Source of the DNA: Platanthera guangdongensis
Lineage: Eukaryota; Streptophyta; Magnoliopsida; Asparagales; Orchidaceae
DNA length: 64,000 nucleotides
Assembly: GCA_039583875.1 (NCBI GenBank)
Contig: CM077162.1
Coordinates: forward strand, 65,159,259 to 65,223,258
Reading direction: 5' to 3'
In this document: positions 30,829-40,263 of the stretch, piece after piece
Layout of the letters: each line of letters begins with the position of its first letter
Position numbering within the stretch: the first letter of the stretch is position 1
Translations under genes and position numbers: made by a program
Notes under the pieces: model-generated
The model's input: the letters and a program-made list of their open reading frames with translations, nothing else
What the model was told of the DNA's origin: nothing
Databases searched by the model: none

Positions 30829-33800
30829 TTACAGAAACAACTCAGGGAACTCTTCTCGCATGGTCTGCTCGCGTTCCCACGTCAACTCTTCAAGGCCGCA
30901 GTTGTCCCACCGGACTTTCACCATACCGACCGTCTTGTTCCGCAACTGTTTCTCGGCTCGATCTTCGATCCGAATGGGTCTAACTCTCGTTGTTAGCCCA
31001 TACTCCACCGGCACACGATCATCCGCGATCACTTGAGCTGGATCTTTCATGGCTTTCCGCAGCACCGAGATGTGAAAGACATCATGTAACCCACCCAAGT
31101 CCGCCGATAGAGCGAGCCGATAAGCTGCTTCGCCAATTCGCTCAACCACTTCAAAGGGACCCAAATACCTTGGACTCAACTTTTTCAATCGTCGAATCCT
31201 GGAGACACCTTTGAATGGCTTGATCTTCAAGTAGACCCAATCGCCAACCGCAAATTCAACGTTCCGGTGCTTGGCGTTGTAGTACTTCGCTTGTCGATCT
31301 TGAGCAACTAGCAATCTCTCTCGAATAGTCCGAATGGTTGAGTTTGCTTCATCCACCTCATTTGGTTTAACAACCCGGGCTTCACCCGCTTCTACCCAAG
31401 CCAAGGGAGTACGACATTTCCTGCCATATAGGGCTTCATATGGTGCCATCCCAATACTTGCCTGGTAGCTGTTATTATATGCAAACTCGACCATATAGAG
31501 ATGATCTTCCCATCTCTTTCCGAAGTCAAGGGCGCACATTCGGAGCATGTCCTCCATTGTTCTGTTGGTACGTTCAGTTTGGCCATCCGTTTGGGGATGA
31601 AAGGCCGTGCTGAAGGTCAATTTCGTGCCCAACAGTCGGTGAACTAGTCTCCAATCATTTGACGTGAATCGCCCATCTCGATCACTTACGATGCTTCGAG
31701 GAACACCGTGAAGACGCACAATTTGATCAACATATAACTTTGCCAAACTTTCAACCGAATCATCCCGCCTGTTTGGGAGAAAATGTGCTACTTTTGTTAG
31801 CCGGTCAACTATCACCCAAATGGAATCATTTCCTCGTTGCGATCTTGGCAATCCATGCACAAAATCCATGGAAATATCATCAAATTTCCATAATGGGATC
31901 GGCAGTGACTTCAAATAACCGCCCGGCTTTTGGCATTCCGCCTTCACCATCGCACATGTTTGGCATTTGGCTACATACAGGGCAACATCTTTCTTAAGCC
32001 CTGGCCACCAAAAGAGCTTTTTCATATCGTTGAACATCTTTGTGCTCCCGGGGTGAATGGAATACTTCGTATAATGTGCTTCATACATCAGTTCTTCCCT
32101 CAGTTTCCCCACATTTGGGACGCACAATCGGCCTTCTTTTCGCAACAGACCGTCAATCCAGGTGAATTTGCCCTCTGGCCCTTCATTCCCATAGCGCAAG
32201 AGATCTTCATCCAACTCCGTTGCCCGTCGAACTCGGTCTGCAAGGTCACATTGCACCTCGGTCCAGTTCAAACACGCAATGGCAGTGGAATTTTTGTCAA
32301 CACAATAGATCTCCAATGCCTCCAACTCCTGGATCAGACGTTCATCATGCCTTTGTAACCAATTCGCTCTCGCCGGAACTCGCCGACTCAAAGCATCCGC
32401 GACAACATTCCCCTTCCCGGGTGTATAGTGAATCTCGAAAGTGTAGTCCCCAAGGAACTCCAACCACCTTCGTTGTCGCATGTTCAACTCTTTCTGCTCC
32501 AACAGATACTTAAGGCTCTTATGATCAGTATAAATCTCCACCTTCACACCATAAAGGTAGTGTCGCCACAGCTTCAGTGCAAAAATCACCGCTGCTAATT
32601 CCAAATCATGGACGGGATAGTTCCGCTCGTGCACCTTCAGCTGGCGTGAGCCATAAGCAATCACCTTTCCGCTCTGCCGAAGAACGCAGCCTAAACCGCT
32701 TCCTGAGGCATCACTATATATTACAAACCCATCGGTTCCACATGACGAAGACAACACTGGCGCCGTGGTCAACCGAACCTTCAGCTCTTCAAAAGCTCGT
32801 GCGCACTCTGGCGTCCAAACGAACTTCTGATCTTTTTGCGTCAGTGTGGTTAGCGGCAAAGCGATCCGCGAGAAGTTTTCCACAAATCTTCTATAATAGC
32901 CCGCAAGTCCAAGGAAACTCCTAACTTCGGCCACGGAAGACAGTATTGGCCAATCTTGTATGGCTCTTATCTTCGCTGGAACCACTGCAATGCCCGCTCC
33001 ACTCACCACATGGCCCAAAAATGCCACTGACGATAGCCAAAACTCGCACTTGGAGAACTTGGCATAGAGCTGATTTTGCCTCAACGTATTCAACACTAAC
33101 CGCAAATGAATCTCATGCTCAGCTTTGGACTTCGAGTACACCAGGATATCATCAATGAACACTATCACAAACAGATCCAGGTACTCACGAAAAATACGGT
33201 GCATCAAATCCATAAACACCGAGGGCGCATTACACAATCCAAAGGGCATGACTGTGAACTCATAGTGCCCATAACGCGTTCCAAATGCGGTTTTGGGAAT
33301 GTCACCTTCCCGAATCCTTAACTGGTAATAACCAGACTTCAGGTCCAACTTTGAATAGACGGTCGAGCCCACTAGCTGATCAAATAATTCATCAATCCGA
33401 GGTATCAGATACTTATTCTTCTCAGTTAGCTTATTCAATTCACGGTAGTCTATACACAACCGTAACCCACCATCTTTCTTCTTTACAAAAAGCACAGGCG
33501 CGCTCCAAGGTGACATACTTGGGCGGATATAGCCTTGCTCTAACATTTCTTGGAGTTGAACCTTCAACTCAGCCATCTCTTTAGGCGCAACGCGATATGG
33601 CGAACGGGCCACTGGTTTCGCACCTGGCACCAACTCAATTGTGAAGTCAATCTCCCGCTGGGGTGGTAGCCCAGGGAGATCTGCGGGAAACATATCAGCA
33701 AATTCTGCCACAATCGGAACCTCGCACAAAGTGGCCTTAGGCTCAACAGCCTGAATTAGTGCAAAGTAACACTCAGCACCCTTCCGAACAGCTTTGACTA

Positions 33801-34224
33801 CCTGGAGTGCAGACATCAACGTCCCGCCTACTCCTCGCATACCCGCGAACTTGGTCTCCTGTTCGGTATTCTGGCCCAACGTGATTTCTTTGGACTGGCA
33901 ATCGATCATAGCATGCTGCTCCGCAAGCCAATCCATCCCAAAAATCACATCGAATTCCGAAATTGGCAAAACAAATGCGGTTAAACAAAAATCCCGACTT
34001 CCTACTTGAACCGCCACATCGCAAGCTTGATCCGCAAGCATCCAACAACCATTCGGCAACACCACTCTGACGCTATCTGCCTTTGCACGACTGGGTATCC
34101 CAAGCCGCGTAAGAAATTCACTAGACAGAAAAGAATGCGATGCACCTGTATCAAACAGTGCTCGTGCCAGCGTGTCCCGAATCATCACAAAGCCTATGAC
34201 AAACATGTCACACACACAAACCAC
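30829..34224 (-). CDS. Tekay pol: protease, RT, RNase H, integrase, chromodomain-like tail (intact)
   Basis: 1131 codons without a stop, counted from the GTG-type start at 34224. Protease active site DTGASHSF is at residues 25-32. RT has CIDYRELN near 257-264 and the catalytic FIDD at about 356-359. RNase H has YSDASG near 503 and YTDHKS near 565. Integrase has a zinc region with H and C pairs (717-757), then D at 787 (SMDFVHG), D in SDRDGRF near 847, and E in DGQTERTN near 884. The C-terminus (1095-1131) has [14 protein letters not shown] and ends FPELFL, a chromodomain-like tail that in chromoviruses helps target integration to marked chromatin. The first ~10 residues are probably intron sequence: the true pol exon likely starts at 34193 and is joined to gag by splicing. 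It cuts, copies and integrates the element in cytoplasmic particles and the nucleus. Confidence 0.92.
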   Translation of the reverse strand: MVCVCDMFVIGFVMIRDTLARALFDTGASHSFLSSEFLTRLGIPSRAKADSVRVVLPNGCWMLADQACDVAVQVGSRDFCLTAFVLPISEFDVIFGMDWLAEQHAMIDCQSKEITLGQNTEQETKFAGMRGVGGTLMSALQVVKAVRKGAECYFALIQAVEPKATLCEVPIVAEFADMFPADLPGLPPQREIDFTIELVPGAKPVARSPYRVAPKEMAELKVQLQEMLEQGYIRPSMSPWSAPVLFVKKKDGGLRLCIDYRELNKLTEKNKYLIPRIDELFDQLVGSTVYSKLDLKSGYYQLRIREGDIPKTAFGTRYGHYEFTVMPFGLCNAPSVFMDLMHRIFREYLDLFVIVFIDDILVYSKSKAEHEIHLRLVLNTLRQNQLYAKFSKCEFWLSSVAFLGHVVSGAGIAVVPAKIRAIQDWPILSSVAEVRSFLGLAGYYRRFVENFSRIALPLTTLTQKDQKFVWTPECARAFEELKVRLTTAPVLSSSCGTDGFVIYSDASGSGLGCVLRQSGKVIAYGSRQLKVHERNYPVHDLELAAVIFALKLWRHYLYGVKVEIYTDHKSLKYLLEQKELNMRQRRWLEFLGDYTFEIHYTPGKGNVVADALSRRVPARANWLQRHDERLIQELEALEIYCVDKNSTAIACLNWTEVQCDLADRVRRATELDEDLLRYGNEGPEGKFTWIDGLLRKEGRLCVPNVGKLREELMYEAHYTKYSIHPGSTKMFNDMKKLFWWPGLKKDVALYVAKCQTCAMVKAECQKPGGYLKSLPIPLWKFDDISMDFVHGLPRSQRGNDSIWVIVDRLTKVAHFLPNRRDDSVESLAKLYVDQIVRLHGVPRSIVSDRDGRFTSNDWRLVHRLLGTKLTFSTAFHPQTDGQTERTNRTMEDMLRMCALDFGKRWEDHLYMVEFAYNNSYQASIGMAPYEALYGRKCRTPLAWVEAGEARVVKPNEVDEANSTIRTIRERLLVAQDRQAKYYNAKHRNVEFAVGDWVYLKIKPFKGVSRIRRLKKLSPRYLGPFEVVERIGEAAYRLALSADLGGLHDVFHISVLRKAMKDPAQVIADDRVPVEYGLTTRVRPIRIEDRAEKQLRNKTVGMVKVRWDNCGLEELTWEREQTMREEFPELFL

Positions 34225-34284
34225 AAACGTAGGGGTACTAAGCTAAGCATACAAACATTAGCATAAGCAAAACTAAACTCATAC
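34194..34284 (-). other. Putative 91-nt intron between gag and protease of Tekay
   Basis: On the minus strand: exon ...GTCACAG, donor GTATGAGT, T-rich interior with in-frame stops, acceptor TTTGTCATAG, then GCTTTGTGATG. Removal joins the gag-tail frame (PRVYNLGLQEAIKQSD block) to the protease frame exactly, with a codon split G|GC. Without splicing, both neighbouring frames stop inside. The length suits a small plant intron. This is a prediction; no transcript is available. Confidence 0.6.
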
Positions 34285-34295
34285 CTGTGACCACG

Positions 34296-35408
34296 TCACT
34301 CTGCTTGATGGCCTCCTGCAGGCCAAGATTGTAGACCCGGGGTTGCGCTTGCGAGGCAGAGGAATCCACCACCGCTTTTCCTTTCTTCCGCATAAGATGC
34401 TCCCGCCTTCTTTTCACTCTTTGGCGGCATCCGGCAATCTCGCGCAATGTGCCCCATCCTACCACAATTGAAGCAGGTACGAGTTTCTGGCTTGGAGGTT
34501 GCCCCTGAAGTTGCTCCCGTTGCAACTGATGAAGGAGCTTGTCCACTCGGCTTGGACCTCTTACCCCATCTCTTCTTATAAAATGATTTTCCAGATCGGG
34601 GCGCCTTCCACTCCGGTTGCGTCATCACCAACGCTCTCTTCCCTTGCACCCTCTTCATATCTTTTTCCAACGCGGTCGCAGTGTCAACCAACGCTTGGAA
34701 ACCCTGGTTCACCGAACTAGACACAAGGAACCTCAACTCATCCCTCAGTCCTTCATAGAACCGATTAGTCTTCCTCTGCTCATCAGCAAAAATCGAACCC
34801 GCATACCGCCCCAAGCGAGTAAACTCATGCAGGTACGCGTCAACACTGCCATCACCTTGAGTCAACCGTTGGAATTCATTTTCCATGGCTATCCGTTGAG
34901 CCACAGGAAGGTGCTTCGCAAGGAAGAGCTGGGAGAATTCTTCCATCGACACTTGGGTTAACAGACGACCCGCCAAATGATGCAACTCCATCTCATCCCA
35001 CCATAACCGAGCTTCTCCTTCAAGCAAGAAGGTGGCTAAGGTAACTTTCTGATGCTCCGCCGTGCCTATCGCTGTCATCACTCGCTTGACGCGCGATAAC
35101 CAATCCTCAGCCTGCGTCGGGGTTCCCGCTCCCGAGAACGTAGGCGGATGGAAACTCATAAACCGCGTTAGCTGCTTCTCGGCCGCTCGAGGTACCACAT
35201 CCACGACAGGTTCAGGCCTTGTCGCCACCTGTTCTGGCCCCACAGCCGCTTGCTCCTGCCTAAGTGGCTGGCCTTGGATCATGGTAAACAAGGCCTCCGC
35301 AACTAAACGGACATGTTCCGCAGACGGTGGAGGTGTAGGCACCGCGGCTGGTGCCGTACTTTCATCAGAATGCTGGGGCTCAGACTGCCCAGCTCCACTC
35401 CGAGTCAC
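34296..35408 (-). CDS. Tekay gag
   Basis: About 370 codons from the exon boundary at 35408. Capsid-like retrotransposon gag domain at residues about 80-250 (HPPTFSGAG, ARLWWDEME, FYEGLRDEL blocks) and a zinc knuckle CFNCGRMGHIARDC near 310-325. There is no ATG at the left end: the first codon is GTG immediately after a CCACCTTTAG acceptor, so the start codon is probably in an upstream exon. After the knuckle the frame changes by one base in an A-run (34376-34382): the gag frame then stops at 34296-34298, while the neighbouring frame carries the conserved tail leading to protease. That may be a mutation, a base-calling error, or a frameshift that sets the gag:pol ratio. Confidence 0.85.
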   Translation of the reverse strand: MTRSGAGQSEPQHSDESTAPAAVPTPPPSAEHVRLVAEALFTMIQGQPLRQEQAAVGPEQVATRPEPVVDVVPRAAEKQLTRFMSFHPPTFSGAGTPTQAEDWLSRVKRVMTAIGTAEHQKVTLATFLLEGEARLWWDEMELHHLAGRLLTQVSMEEFSQLFLAKHLPVAQRIAMENEFQRLTQGDGSVDAYLHEFTRLGRYAGSIFADEQRKTNRFYEGLRDELRFLVSSSVNQGFQALVDTATALEKDMKRVQGKRALVMTQPEWKAPRSGKSFYKKRWGKRSKPSGQAPSSVATGATSGATSKPETRTCFNCGRMGHIARDCRMPPKSEKKAGASYAEERKSGGGFLCLASATPGLQSWPAGGHQAE

Positions 35409-35492
35409 CTAAAGGTGGACAAGACACACACATTAGCGGTCGTACCCAAGCAAACAACACGAAATAGGAACACGCAGGTTCCTCAAACATAC
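35409..35492 (-). other. Putative 84-nt 5' intron of Tekay gag
   Basis: On the minus strand: donor GTATGT right after ATGCATTTT, acceptor CCACCTTTAG, then GTGACTCGG, the first gag codons. In-frame ATGs lie at 35501-35499, 35510-35508 and 35516-35514, so exon 1 would supply the start codon. Splicing keeps the frame. The unspliced frame from these ATGs meets a stop before gag. Predicted from sequence only. Confidence 0.55.
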
Positions 35493-35611
35493 AAAATGCA
35501 TTCCTATCATGGACATTCAGGAGTTCAATCGTAGACTTTGGTGTGCACAACCACGTGCTCGCCACCCCACAAAAGAAGTCGGCCACGACGTCGAGAGGGA
35601 AAGACCAAGAC

Positions 35612-35622
35612 AACCGATACCA
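35612..35622 (-). other. Primer binding site of Tekay (short match)
   Basis: Minus strand TGGTATCGGTT, four bases after the 5' LTR end. The first seven bases match the initiator-Met-tRNA site; the rest does not. Confidence 0.6.
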
Positions 35623-35626
35623 AAAA

Positions 35627-38097
35627 TGTAACAACCCCATCCGTTCATATGATATATTCTAGAAGGTCCGGCCGGGGCCCCACAGGATATACCACAAAAC
35701 AGTCGGTGAAGGTACAGGATGATACCAGAGCAGCGCATCGCACCTATCTCAAGCATTCTAGCGGAAGCCTAAGCTACTTTGACTCCTCATGAATGTCCAA
35801 ATATAAACTCCACATTTTATATATAGATAGGAATGTCTTACAACATGTATAAAGTATTGGCCTTATGGCCTTACAGGGCTTTCATGCAGTGGCCTAAACA
35901 AATTGGCGCGCAGGCTGGCCACAAAAAGAAAACACCCAAAAGAACATTAGCCTTCGAGGGCTAGCAGCAGCAGCAACACCAGCAGGAGCATCAACCTCTA
36001 TGCGACCCGCTCGGCTCTCCAGCACCTGTGCAAGGACAATCCACCCAACGGTGGCAAACAAAAGCAACGGTCAGCGTTCAGCTGACCAAATTATAACGAC
36101 CCTACCCCTCCTCTCGGGGCAGCGGTATTTTCCCTGCAGGCATATCATATCACAAGTATGGCAAGCTATATCATCAAAGGTGCTTTCACGCACACAAGCC
36201 ATCACAACCGTTCGCCGCCCGGCCCAACGGTCCGTGCACTCAGGGCACATTCTTGGTGTTCTGGCAACCTCTTGCCCACCACCGTATCAGGGTTAGCACC
36301 CAACGGTAACACTCTTGAGCATTTACTCCATGGCGTGCAGCCGGAGTTAGTCCTCGGACACCGGGATGGCCCGTAGCCCCCCTTTGTGTCATGGCGCGTA
36401 GGCCGAAGACTCTTGCTATGCGCTCCAACAGACCGCACTTTTTGGTCTCACGTCGGACGGACATAGCGCAGGTCGGATCCTCCACCCCCCGTTGCTCAAA
36501 TCGCCTTGCCTTCTCCGAGTACAGCGTACTCACGGCTATATCAAAGGCGCGGGTCGGTCTCACCAATCCTGTTCCTGGCATTCAAGCCTGGGTATGTCAC
36601 TATACCCATTTCCTCACAGCAACAACGGGTCTTTCCTGGGCGCACCAGTACTTCCTGTGATTCTCTCCACAGGTGGACACCGCATAAGCACAAATGTCAG
36701 GGGTCTTTCCTGGGCACACCAGTACTTCCTGTGACTCGCTTCACAGGTGGACACCCTATGACATCAAGCATCACAAAAAGGGCCTTTCCTGGTCCCACCA
36801 GTACTTCCTGTGCCTCAACCACAGGTTGGACCCAAAACCACCACAAGGCTATTTTCCTGGACTACCACCCCAGTACTTCCTGCTACTCCTTTTCGCAGGC
36901 ATAACCCATAGACTCCTTACACTACACGGTTATCACGGAGTCTTCTCCGGTTCGTATGCAACATCACCAATCCAGACCAACCTGTCCAGATGGCTTCACA
37001 CAGCATGCCTATTCCGTACTCATTTCCGGATCTATATGCAATACCAAGGGGATTTCAAGCATCCACCCAAATGACTCCCAAAAGCAGCCACCTCTTGGTG
37101 GGGGAATCAAAAGATATGCCAAAACAGAAGCCTTCACATGGCTAGGAAGAAAAGTCGTTACCCTTGACGATCGCTTCGGTGCCATGGCTTGAAAGCTTGC
37201 TTGCAAGACTCGCAAGAGCGTTTCCTCCGCAACGCTGGCTTCGGATCTCTCGCCGGTAAACCGCAGCACCACCAACAGCAGCCCCCTTCCCTTCTTCCTC
37301 CTCCTTTCTCTCTCTCTTTCTCTCTCTCTTGAAGAAAGATGAAGGCCAATTCAAAGTGAGGATTCTTTTCTGAATTTGGCCCTTAAGGAAAAAGAAGAAG
37401 AGCTTTCAGCCCTTGGATCCAGACTGAAGAAATGGACGGCCACGATTCTGCCAAAAACACACATTTTGACCCGACACGGCCTCGAACACGGCCATGTACC
37501 TGGCCGTGTGCCTCAAGCGGTGGTCAACCGACTTATCCAAACCAGTGACACGCCCATGGGACACGCCCGTGTCATGGGCCGTGTCACCAACACGCCTTCA
37601 GACACGACCGTGTCTGTGGCCGTGTACCTGGGTGAAAAAATCCCAATTCATCCCGAGACTTCACACGGCCTGTGACACGCCCGTGTCCCAGGCCGTGTGC
37701 CTAGACACGACACAAAGACACGCCCTGTCGAAATCCTCGGCGGGCTGAGTTCGTCGCCTGATTTGACACGCCCTGTGACACGCCCGTGTCACAGGCCGTG
37801 TTCAACACTCGACACGCACTTCTCGACACTCGACGATCGTCGAGCAAGAATCGTCGAGAATGCGACACGGCCTTGGACATGCCCGTGTCATGGGCCGTGT
37901 GCCTCTCTCGACGAATCGTCGAGACCAAAAAAATCGTCGAGACAAAGCCCAATCGTCGACACAACCCGACACGCCCTGCGACACGCCCTGCGACACGCCC
38001 GTGTCGCAGGCCGTGTCACCTGACACGCCCTGGGACACGCCCGTGTCCCAGGCCGTGTCACCCAAATTTGCCTGTTTCAGAACTTTGGGCTGTTACA
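35627..38097 (-). repeat. 5' LTR of the Tekay element
   Basis: 2471 bp, same length and layout as 28238-30708. Palindrome array at 37466-38069; ~75-bp tandem repeat at about 36630-36880. It drives minus-strand transcription into gag and pol. Confidence 0.93.
35815..35826 (-). promoter_or_regulatory. TATA box of Tekay LTR
   Basis: CTATATATAAAA on the minus strand, about 190 bp before the LTR end, kept at 28426-28437 in the other LTR. Spacing leaves a short R-U5 of about 160 bp, usual for plant LTRs. Confidence 0.65.
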
Positions 38098-38102
38098 TAT
38101 GA

Positions 38103-39816
38103 TGGCATGGGAGATCCCCAGATCTTCCTCCATTGGGCTATAGACATGGAGTGCTATTTCGAATGACACTACCTCACGGACCCCCAAAAGGTTCAAGTTG
38201 TCAGGATGAAATTAACGGGACGTGCCAAAACTTATTGGTTGAATGAAGAACATAGGTTAGGAGCTGGGCACGGGGTCCCACTCATTGGATGGGCTCTGAT
38301 GAAGAACCTGCTGACCAATCAGTACGTTCCCGCGTACCATCGGACACAGATGTTCGATGAGCTTGCCACCCTTCGGCAAGGCTCAATGTCTGTTGCTGAA
38401 TATATGGGAGAACTTAAGGACCGTATGGTACGATGTGGCCTTCGAGAGCTCCCCGAAGTCACTTTATCTAGATTTTGAAAGGGACTTCACCCCGACATTC
38501 GGCTGAAACTCTTGCGTTACAGTCATACGGACTTGAATACGACTTTCAATGCCGCCTTGGACATTGAAAAGCACCTAGCATCTAAGGCTCACTCCCATTA
38601 TTCTAATACGAAGAATAAGTCCACCACTGGGGCATCTTCTTCCACATTTCCTGATAAGAGAAAATTTAGAACCTCTGAGTCAAAATCCATAGTGATCACC
38701 GCTAGAAATACCAAGAACCCCGCTAGTGAGCGTATCCCTGTAGGAAAGGTTAGCAAGGCTAACACCACTTGTTACTCATGCGGCGTTCAAGGCCACTATG
38801 CCTACGAATGCCTCACTAAGACGAAGGCCATAGCCTTGTTAGAGTCCGCTACCGACCTTGACGATTATGTCTATGAGGCCGAAGAGGAGAGCGACCCCGA
38901 AGGAGTCCCTACTGACTTGGAGGACGATCACCGCCTTATGGTGATGCGTTTTATTTTGACCACTCCTCGTCCCATAGATGACTGGAAGAGGACGAGCATA
39001 TTTTCCCTGATCTTTAAAAGTGGAGAAAAACTTTGCAAATTAGTTATCGATGGTGGTAGTTGCGTAAACGCCGTTTCTGAGAACGCTGTTAAGCGTATGT
39101 CCTTGACTGCCGAGCCTCACCCGACCCCCTACTAGGTTGCTTGGATTAGTAAGGTTACTATTAAGGTTACCCAACGATGCCTAGTACCCCTGTCTTTCAA
39201 ATCCAACATGGATGAGGTTTGGTGCGACGTCCTACCGATGGACGTTTGTCATGTGTTATTAGGCCGCCCTTGGCTATACGACCGTGATGTGACGCACTAT
39301 GGTCGTGCCAACACTTATGAGTTCAAATTCAATGGCAAGATCGTCACCTTGAGACCGACTGTGCCAAAAGAGCCGGTAGTGTTGGCTAAGGATACCACCG
39401 TCCCAGTAGAGAGGAAAGCCTTGAGTTTAGTTGGTAGGAAGGAATTTGTGAAGGATCCCTTCATTGGGGGCATAATGTACGCTCTCGTTCTCATGAGGGC
39501 AAAGACTCATAGTGGCGTGTTGGAAGATTTACCCCGAGAGCTACGGGTATTGTTGGATGAGTTTAGGGATGTATACCCAAAAGAGTTGCCTTCGTCGTTA
39601 CCACCGCTTAGAGATATACAACACGCTATAGACCTTATCCCCGGATCGTCCTTACCCAATCAACCGCATTATAGGCTTAATCCTGCTGCCCACAAAGAGT
39701 TACAACCCCAGATAGAGGATTTGCTAAATAAGGGATTTATTAGGACGAGTATGAGCCCATGTGCTGACCCCGCTCTTCTTGCCCCTAAGAAGGATGACAC
39801 CTGGCGCGTGTGTTGA
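38103..39816 (+). pseudogene. CRM-like gag (second part), protease and start of RT
   Basis: Continues the frame interrupted at 28237. Capsid-like gag blocks: DPQIFLHW (38113), RAKTYWL (38222), RQGSMSVAEYMGE (38378). Zinc knuckle CYSCGVQGHYAYEC is near 38770-38815. The protease region has VIDGGSCVN (near 39043) and the flap-like HVLLGRPWL (39250). The RT fingers begin with the PSSLPPLRDIQHAID block (39590). In-frame stops: TGA 38164-38166 (a Trp position), TGA 38476-38478, TAG 39133-39135. The frame is lost by one base near 39812. Confidence 0.88.
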
Positions 39817-40260
39817 TAGCCGAGCTCTCAACAAAATTACTATAAAATATAGGTTTCCAATTCCGCGACTAGATGATCTCTTGGATGTCCTATCGGGTGC
39901 CACTATCTTCTCAAAATTGGACTTACGGAGTGGTTAGCACCAGATTAGGATCTGAGAGGGGGATGAGTGGAAGACAGTGTTCAAGTCTAAGGACGGGTTG
40001 TATGAGTGGCTTGTGATGCCCTTTGGGTTATCCAATGCCCCCAGCACCTTCTCCCGAATGATGACGCACATCTTTAGACCATATATGGGGAAGTTTTTTG
40101 TAGTATATTTCGACGACATCCTAGTCTTTAGTACCTCCCCCGCCGAACACCTCTCCCACATCAAAGTAGTCCTCTCCACCTTAAGGACTGAAACCTTATA
40201 TCTAAATCTTAAGAAATGCACGTTTTATGTTTCAGAGGTTGAATTCTTAGGTTACTAAAG
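39817..40260 (+). pseudogene. CRM-like RT core, truncated
   Basis: In a new frame: DSRALNK (39822), the [10 protein letters not shown] block (39907), [12 protein letters not shown] (40017) and the catalytic FDDILVFS near 40109-40132. Two stops lie in 39930-39955. The match ends at VEFLGY (near 40255), followed within a few bases by the end of the integrase zinc region. The RT thumb, all of RNase H and the integrase N-terminus are therefore deleted. Confidence 0.88.
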
Positions 40261-40263
40261 GCG

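Larger units (their letters stand above)
28238..38097 (-). mobile_element. Full-length Tekay/Del-type Ty3/gypsy chromovirus, minus strand; duplication TATGA
   Basis: 9860 bp with two LTRs of identical length (2471 bp) ending TGTAACA...TGTTACA, and TATGA at 28233-28237 and 38098-38102. Read on the minus strand: 5' LTR (38097-35627), primer site, short first exon, gag, pol with a C-terminal chromodomain-like segment, polypurine tract, 3' LTR (30708-28238). I counted about 18 LTR differences by eye (about 0.7%), nearly all transitions, and pol has no stop. This is the youngest insertion in the window and the only candidate for an active or recently active element. The lineage call rests on the pol C-terminus and LTR style. 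Confidence 0.93.

Noticed and set aside
31000..34100. Plus-strand ORFs opposite the Tekay pol
   Set aside because: They are shadows of the minus-strand pol, which is one continuous 1131-codon frame with all catalytic motifs.
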